Assembly (NCBI GenBank): GCA_905193085.1
Contig: CAJJNI010000069.1
Coordinates: 1-10,949, forward strand
Direction of reading: 5' to 3'
DNA length: 10,949 nucleotides
DNA from: an uncultured Lachnospiraceae bacterium
GTDB lineage: Bacteria > Bacillota > Clostridia > Lachnospirales > Lachnospiraceae
Below, piece after piece: positions 6,532 through 10,949 of this stretch (the stretch's first letter is position 1; the number at the start of each line of letters is the position of its first letter). The translations under genes were made by a program, and so were the position numbers. A model generated the notes under the pieces. That model did not search any database and was not told where the DNA came from. It saw only the letters and a list, made by a program, of their open reading frames with translations.

Positions 6532-7797
6532 ATGGATTCTGTTTTGGAATTAATGCATTATGGAACAATACTGATATTTGGTGTTTATCTTTCAGCAGCT
6601 TTTTTAGGTGTCTGGCTAAATCGCAGAAATATTTTGATATTACTTGTTTTTTGTGTAGTTTCAGGTGCAATTGATGCTGTTTCTAAAGTATTATTTGGAG
6701 CACAGATTGCAGCCAAATTGTATCCGTTGTTTACTCATGTGCCTTTAATTTTGTTTCTTATGTTTTTTTATAAATATAAACTAATTCCGACTATGACTTC
6801 TGTGTTTACGGCATATTTAAGCTGTCAGCTCAGTAAGTGGATGGGAATTTTGTTTCTGGCTTTTACAGGACTGGATGGTATTTACTATCTGGTTCGTGTT
6901 ATTACAACTATTGTGGTGTTTATATGGCTTATTCATTATGTTGCACCTGCAATAGCGCAGTTATTGCAGAAACCGACAAAAGATGTCATGATTTTTGGTT
7001 TACTGCCATTTGCGTATTATTTTTATGATTATACGGTGACTGTTTATACAGAGTTGTTTTATTCCGGTGATAAAGTTATAACAGAACTATTGGGTTGTAT
7101 GCTATATATTTTCTATGTGATATTTGTGCTTGTTTATTTTAAACAGTATGAAGAAAAGCGTGAAGCGCAGCAGCGCAATCAGTTTTTGGAAATGCAGAGA
7201 ATCCAGTCGGAAAAAGATGTTGAAATGATGAAGCGTTCAGAATATTTAGTGGCTATTCTGCGCCATGACATGAGACATTTTTTGAACGATATCAATAATT
7301 TTATTAAAAATGAGGAATATGACAGGGCACAGTCATATATAAATGAAGTTATTACAAATGTAGACGAAACAGTTACGCAAAAATATTGCAGTAATAAAAT
7401 CGTGAATCTTATACTATCTTCTTATGAAAATACAATAAGACAGAAAAAAATAGATTTTCAGTATTCCATAAAAATTCCAGACGAATTATCATTTTCAGAC
7501 AGTGACATTTCATCTGTGCTTTCAAATGGTTTTGAAAATGCAATTAATGCGGTGTCATCTCTGGATACAGGCAAACGAAAAATAGAGCTTGATATGCACA
7601 TGAATAATGACAAGCTTTTGATTTCCATAAAAAATACATACGATAAAAAACCAAATCTGGTTGATGGTGTACCTAAGACAGATGAAGAAGGGCATGGTTT
7701 TGGGACACGAAGTATCTGTTACATAACAGACAAACTCAAGGGGAAGTGTCAGTTTTTAATTGACGATGAATATTTTGTTTTGAGAATTATACTATAA
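6532..7797 (+). CDS. Polytopic GHKL sensor histidine kinase (AgrC-like)
   Basis: This 421-residue membrane kinase is the partner of the upstream LytTR regulator. The N-terminal half (about 10-205) holds some six hydrophobic segments with little between them, the arrangement of AgrC/ComD-type peptide-sensing kinases. A short coiled-coil linker (about 205-235) leads to the phosphoacceptor motif LRHDMRHF, with H245. The GHKL ATPase domain follows: N-box LSNGFENAINAV (330-341, N336) and G-box EEGHGFGTRS (385-394), characteristic of the HATPase_c_5 subgroup. AAGGGGG lies 11 nt before ATG 6532, which is a little long. A strong hairpin with T-tract follows downstream. No AgrB- or AgrD-like gene is present in the window, so the signal is unknown and may be encoded elsewhere. 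Confidence 0.94.
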   Translation: MDSVLELMHYGTILIFGVYLSAAFLGVWLNRRNILILLVFCVVSGAIDAVSKVLFGAQIAAKLYPLFTHVPLILFLMFFYKYKLIPTMTSVFTAYLSCQLSKWMGILFLAFTGLDGIYYLVRVITTIVVFIWLIHYVAPAIAQLLQKPTKDVMIFGLLPFAYYFYDYTVTVYTELFYSGDKVITELLGCMLYIFYVIFVLVYFKQYEEKREAQQRNQFLEMQRIQSEKDVEMMKRSEYLVAILRHDMRHFLNDINNFIKNEEYDRAQSYINEVITNVDETVTQKYCSNKIVNLILSSYENTIRQKKIDFQYSIKIPDELSFSDSDISSVLSNGFENAINAVSSLDTGKRKIELDMHMNNDKLLISIKNTYDKKPNLVDGVPKTDEEGHGFGTRSICYITDKLKGKCQFLIDDEYFVLRIIL

Positions 7798-7808
7798 ATA
7801 TAAATTGA

Positions 7809-7854
7809 TGTCAGAGTCAAAAGGTAAAACAGTTGTTGACTTTTTAACCTGACA
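7809..7854. repeat. Imperfect inverted repeat after the histidine kinase gene
   Basis: TGTCAG (7809-7814) pairs with CTGACA (7849-7854). Pairing continues inward through GT/AC, AAAA/TTTT and GGT/GCC-like wobble pairs with one bulge and one mismatch, giving a long imperfect stem around a loop near 7825-7837. It may be a mRNA 3'-end structure or a relic of an inserted element. It lacks a T-tract of its own. Confidence 0.4.
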
Positions 7855-7863
7855 AACATTAAG

Positions 7864-7892
7864 ATACCTCGCAGCATGCTGCGAGGTATTTT
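7864..7892 (+). terminator. Rho-independent terminator of the two-component operon
   Basis: ATACCTCGCAGC (7864-7875) is followed by AT and then its exact reverse complement (7878-7889). This gives a very stable GC-rich stem, with a TTTT tract at 7889-7892. It lies 66 nt after the kinase stop. The T-tract on the + side fits termination of the kinase transcript. The opposite side has no comparable T-run. Confidence 0.85.
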
Positions 7893-8027
7893 ATCAGACG
7901 GTAACTGACCGTCAATATAGTTCAAAAGTGCTTTCATATCACTGCTTACATCATCTGCAGTGCCTTTGGTGTTTAAAATTATTTTGGTGGTTCCATCGAC
8001 AAGCGGCAGAATTGAATAAACAGGTGG
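7893..8027 (-). pseudogene. Remnant of a Rpn-family (PD-(D/E)XK nuclease) transposase gene
   Basis: Read on the minus strand from 8027 down to 7893, this stretch encodes VYSILPLVDGTTKI, then ILNTKGTADDVS, then SDMKALLNYIDGQLPSD. That sequence closely follows the conserved middle block of Rpn/PD-(D/E)XK nuclease-family transposases, common and multi-copy in Lachnospiraceae, where 'DGT-x-KIFLN-x-KG' precedes a helix of the form 'ELKA(L/F)LDYI-x-G'. Only about 45 codons survive. An in-frame TAG (8030-8028) lies just upstream. The N-terminal catalytic part is absent, and the similarity stops at the hairpins of the kinase terminator. There is no start codon or ribosome binding site in the right place. 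The fragment is therefore a decayed relic with no expected activity. Family assignment is from the recognised motif, not a search. Confidence 0.75.
7897..7913. repeat. Short hairpin at the edge of the Rpn remnant
   Basis: GACGGT-AACTG-ACCGTC is a perfect 6-bp inverted repeat with a 5-nt loop, 5 nt beyond the kinase terminator T-tract. It falls within the codons for the DGQLPSD end of the remnant, so it could be chance coding sequence rather than a functional hairpin. Confidence 0.4.
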
Positions 8028-8095
8028 CTAAAAGGTCAAAAGACGCTTGTTTATATTGGCTTTTTGTGATAGACTAATTAATGGTGTATTGTGCC

Positions 8096-8123
8096 TTGAT
8101 GAATGGCATTTTAATCCTATAAT
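8096..8123 (+). promoter_or_regulatory. Sigma-A-type promoter of the large TPR/acidic protein gene
   Basis: TTGATG (8096-8101), 16 nt, TATAAT (8118-8123) lies 21 nt before the TTG start. The leader would be about 15 nt. The promoter falls just beyond the Rpn remnant, so the gene is probably transcribed on its own. Confidence 0.65.
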
Positions 8124-8130
8124 TTATGTT

Positions 8131-8138
8131 AGGAGAGG
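8131..8138 (+). promoter_or_regulatory. Ribosome binding site supporting a TTG start at 8145
   Basis: AGGAGAGG ends 6 nt before TTG 8145. The first in-frame ATG after it is near 8268, inside the first helical repeats and without such a site. An ATG at 8155 is out of frame. The TTG start is therefore well supported. Confidence 0.8.
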
Positions 8139-8144
8139 ATTTCT

Positions 8145-10949
8145 TTGGATAAGTATGAATATCGTATCAAAGCGGAGCAGATAGTTAAGCTTGTTGGTAA
8201 AAGAGACTATACAAAAGCAGTAGAAATAGCAGATGAAATTGATTGGAACCGCGTCAAAAATGTACAGATGTTATGTACAGTAAGTGATGTCTATGAAAAG
8301 AATGAAAAGTACGAAGAAGCAAGAGAAATCTTGTTTTTAGCATATGACCGTTCACCGGCAGACAGAATGATTGTATATAAAATTGTTGAATTATCATTGG
8401 CAGTCGGTGATTTGAAAGAAGCCGTAAATTATTTCAGAGAGTATACCCAGCTTGCACCTAATGATACTAATATTTACATTTTAAAGTATAAACTGTATGT
8501 TGCGAATAATGCAAATATTGAGACATTGATTTCAGTATTGGAAGAGTTTAAAGAACAGGATTTTCATGAGGAGTGGGGACTCGAGCTTGCAAAATTATAT
8601 GCACAGGGTGGATATATAGAGCAGTGTGTTGAATTGTGTGATGAAATTGATTTGTGGTTTAATGAAGGACCATATGTAATGCAGGCTTTGGAATTAAAAC
8701 AGCAGTTTGAAGTTCTTACACAGGCTCAGCAGGAAAAACTCGACCAGGGTTATGCAATGATGCATGAGGCTGAGAATTTGAAAAAAATGGTAGAGCAGAA
8801 TCCGCAGGAAGAACAGATAAATTCTACAGATGACGAAGATATCTTCTTTGCTGGCAATAAGGATGCTGCATTCCAGAAAGAGAATTCTGAAAATGATGAA
8901 AGTGAAATTTCGGCAGATGAAGATGAAGAAACTTATGAGTTGAAAGATGCTTCACAGTTAGAAGATGATTTGGCGGAAATGGAGTATTATCCTGACGATA
9001 TGTCTGATGAAGACGAAGATAATATTGAAGAAGAGTCAAAAGAAAAGTCCCATTCAGGAAGTGTGTTTGCCAGACTTGGAAAGCTTGGAAAATTTTTAGT
9101 TGAACCGGTTTCTGATTTTGATATGGAAGATGAAAATTATGACGAGCCTGATGAACAGGGAAAATACGAAGATGTTCAGAATGCGCAGGCAGATGAAGAA
9201 CCGGTGGACGGGACAGAACAGATTATTCATGATGAATCAGAAGACGAGACAGAACCAATTGATGATAAATCGGATGAAGAGCCTGAATCTGAAAATGATT
9301 ATAAAGAGACAGAGAAATCAAAAGATGGATTTGATTTAAGCAGACTTGCAGCTGTTCAGGAAGCATATGAAGAAAATTATGAAAAAGAAGCTCCCGACAT
9401 TATAGAAGAACCAGAAGAGAAAGAAGAACCTGAACAGGAAATTTCAAATCAGAATATTTCAGAGGAAAATGTTGAAGAACAGCAGAATGAAGAGCCATTA
9501 TTATCTAAACATGATACAAAACCGTTTGACAGACGGGTAATTAAGAAAAAGATTGATAAGGCTCAATATGAAAAAAATATAGAAGGTGCACTTCGTAAGC
9601 TTGATAAAGTAGTGAATGGAAAGATGGACGAAAATGAATTTCGTGAAGAAATCCAGTCGACAAATCTTGATGAAGAGAATGAAGAAGCAGAATCAACATT
9701 GTTGGATAAGCAAAAGATAGAAAATCAGGTGTCAGATGATTTAAACAGAACTCAGGACGAAGCTGTATCTGTCTGGAATGGTGTAAGTCGTTATGATACA
9801 ATGAATCTGCAGAAAGAGCTGGCTAAAAGTATACAGAAATTACTTGATGCTACAGAAATGGACGATGTAGATTCAACATTGGAAGATGTCAAGAAACTTG
9901 TTGAAGACAGTAACATTCCTGAACTTACTGAAACCATGCGTTTTCGTACAATAAAGGCAGGAATGCTAAATGACTGGGCTAAAAATCAGGCAGAGAGATT
10001 AAATAAAGAGCCTGATATAGAAGTATCAATTGAACATAAACGAAACAATATAAAACATGACAAGCCTGTAGAACACAAGCGAAAATTCCCATATAGAAAA
10101 ACAGAAGTAGAAGTTATTCCTTCAATCAAGCTAAAACCTACCAAAGAGGATAGAAAGAGAAAATTAGAGCAGATTCTTGTGCAGGAAGATGATGGTCAGA
10201 TTGGACTTATAATGCCTCAGGAGGAAATGGTTGAAAAACAGATAACAGGTCAGCTTAATATAGAAGATATTCTAAAAGAATGGGATCGTCAGAAAAATGA
10301 TGAAGAGAATCAGCGCGAAAAGAAAAAATTAGAAGAAGCAAGAAAGAAAGCTTTAACCGAGACAAGAGAATTTATGTCACAGGTAATGGATTTGCTTGCT
10401 CAATGTCTGCCAAAATGTGCTGAATCTGATAGTCCGTCTCTTGCACTGAGCATACAGTTGAATAAAGTAAGACAGGCACTTAACTCAACACAGGATTTAT
10501 CAGAAATATCCAAGCTCAATGCTGAACTGGCTGATATATTAGATAAAATATGTCCATTACCACAGATAAAAGAGGTAACAGAGACAGGAGCTATGGAAGA
10601 ATCAGCAGAAGAAAGTGATTCACAAGAAGAAATACAAGAACAGCCGGAAGAAACTGCTTCAGAGGAAATAGAAGAAGCAGAAGAAAGTGTTTCAGAGATA
10701 ATAGAAGAACCTGTAGAAGAAAGTGTTCCAGAAGAAATAGAAAAACCTGCAGTAGATGATGTTTTTGAAGCAGAGACTGAGAAAGAGCCGGAGGAAAAAA
10801 ATTCACAAGAGCAGATTGAAAGTATTCTGGAAGAAGAAATAGAAGAAGCAACCCGGGAAAGTGCACCAGAAGAAGAAATAGAAGAAGTGACCCAGGAAAG
10901 TGCACCGGAAGAAGAAACAGAAGAAGTAACACAGGAAAGTGCACCGGAA
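8145..10949 (+). CDS. Very large TPR-repeat, acidic, low-complexity protein (3' end outside the window)
   Basis: The frame opens at TTG 8145 and stays open for 935 codons to the right edge. Residues 1-220 form TPR-like helical pairs: YTKAVEIADEI (22-32), YEEAREILFLAYDRSP (56-71), LKEAVNYFREYTQLAPND (90-107) and a further pair near 145-175. Residues about 225-455 are Asp/Glu-rich and probably disordered, broken by a basic-hydrophobic patch (VFARLGKLGKFLV, 307-319). A more ordered middle section (about 458-800) includes a basic stretch and an EKKKLEEARKKAL coiled coil (about 726-738). A helical segment with three cysteines (about 745-805) follows, then a Glu-rich tail with 13-residue repeats. 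No signal peptide or membrane segment is seen, so it is probably cytoplasmic. From memory only, similar Lachnospiraceae proteins end in a SpoVK-like AAA ATPase; nothing in the window shows this. Function is unknown. Confidence 0.85.
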   Translation, partial: MDKYEYRIKAEQIVKLVGKRDYTKAVEIADEIDWNRVKNVQMLCTVSDVYEKNEKYEEAREILFLAYDRSPADRMIVYKIVELSLAVGDLKEAVNYFREYTQLAPNDTNIYILKYKLYVANNANIETLISVLEEFKEQDFHEEWGLELAKLYAQGGYIEQCVELCDEIDLWFNEGPYVMQALELKQQFEVLTQAQQEKLDQGYAMMHEAENLKKMVEQNPQEEQINSTDDEDIFFAGNKDAAFQKENSENDESEISADEDEETYELKDASQLEDDLAEMEYYPDDMSDEDEDNIEEESKEKSHSGSVFARLGKLGKFLVEPVSDFDMEDENYDEPDEQGKYEDVQNAQADEEPVDGTEQIIHDESEDETEPIDDKSDEEPESENDYKETEKSKDGFDLSRLAAVQEAYEENYEKEAPDIIEEPEEKEEPEQEISNQNISEENVEEQQNEEPLLSKHDTKPFDRRVIKKKIDKAQYEKNIEGALRKLDKVVNGKMDENEFREEIQSTNLDEENEEAESTLLDKQKIENQVSDDLNRTQDEAVSVWNGVSRYDTMNLQKELAKSIQKLLDATEMDDVDSTLEDVKKLVEDSNIPELTETMRFRTIKAGMLNDWAKNQAERLNKEPDIEVSIEHKRNNIKHDKPVEHKRKFPYRKTEVEVIPSIKLKPTKEDRKRKLEQILVQEDDGQIGLIMPQEEMVEKQITGQLNIEDILKEWDRQKNDEENQREKKKLEEARKKALTETREFMSQVMDLLAQCLPKCAESDSPSLALSIQLNKVRQALNSTQDLSEISKLNAELADILDKICPLPQIKEVTETGAMEESAEESDSQEEIQEQPEETASEEIEEAEESVSEIIEEPVEESVPEEIEKPAVDDVFEAETEKEPEEKNSQEQIESILEEEIEEATRESAPEEEIEEVTQESAPEEETEEVTQESAPE
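10830..10949 (+). repeat. 39-bp tandem repeat (13-residue unit) at the right edge
   Basis: Three complete units of the form EEE(I/T)EE(V/A)T(Q/R)ESAP occur at 10830-10868, 10869-10907 and 10908-10946. A fourth begins at the last codon, so the array continues past the window. The units differ by only a few bases, suggesting recent duplication. More degenerate Glu-rich relatives lie upstream at about 10640-10760. Confidence 0.9.

Noticed and set aside
7749..7937. 62-codon minus-strand open frame as an intact small gene
   Set aside because: Its first 15 codons belong to the Rpn remnant. The rest reads through the kinase terminator and into the kinase gene, with no family resemblance.
10591..10944. 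Leu/Phe-rich minus-strand open frame
   Set aside because: It is the complement of GAA/GAG-rich repeat codons in the giant acidic protein. It is not a membrane protein gene.
1..10949. tRNA, rRNA, CRISPR array or complete insertion sequence
   Set aside because: I looked for cloverleaf-like sequences, regularly spaced repeats with unique spacers, and intact transposase genes with terminal repeats, and saw none. The two tandem arrays found are in-frame coding repeats without spacers.

Overview
The window is AT-rich DNA (roughly one third G+C by eye) with AGGAGG-type ribosome binding sites, a TTG start, and gene families typical of gut or rumen Clostridia. A Lachnospiraceae-like Firmicute (Roseburia, Butyrivibrio, Lachnospira or Eubacterium type) is the best guess. 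All intact genes lie on the + strand. The only minus-strand gene I can support is a decayed fragment.

Layout. (1) Positions 2-193 hold the C-terminal end of a flavodoxin-like protein. (2) Positions 278-3748 hold a tightly packed three-gene operon: a MoxR-type AAA+ ATPase, a DUF58 protein, and a multi-pass membrane protein whose cytoplasmic tail resembles DUF4129. The first two genes overlap by 71 nt and the last two by 1 nt. (3) Positions 3749-3808 hold a compact, GC-richer element with several short hairpins, one with a GNRA-type loop. (4) Positions 3969-5693 encode a secreted 574-residue protein with an unusual domain order: signal peptide, thioredoxin-like fold, CAP/SCP domain, Ig-like (Big_2) domain, Pro/Ser/Thr repeat linker and a dockerin-like module. 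(5) Positions 5798-7797 encode an AgrA/AgrC-like two-component system (LytTR response regulator, then a polytopic GHKL histidine kinase). It has its own sigma-A-like promoter, which overlaps a candidate LytTR direct-repeat site. (6) The 347-nt gap 7798-8144 holds an imperfect inverted repeat, a strong hairpin terminator, a third short hairpin, a minus-strand remnant of a Rpn/PD-(D/E)XK nuclease-family transposase gene, and a good promoter. (7) From a TTG start at 8145 a very large protein (at least 935 residues) runs open off the right edge. It has TPR-like helices at the N-terminus, then long Asp/Glu-rich stretches, a coiled coil and a 13-residue tandem repeat.

How the parts may work together. 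The MoxR-DUF58-membrane protein trio is a common chaperone-like module linked to envelope or secreted-protein maturation. The next gene encodes a secreted multidomain protein, followed by a peptide-sensing-type two-component system, so an envelope or extracellular theme runs through positions 278-7797. A functional link between these three blocks is inference from order and strand only. The most unusual items are the thioredoxin-like/CAP/Big_2/dockerin fusion, the structured element at 3749-3808, and the giant acidic TPR protein.
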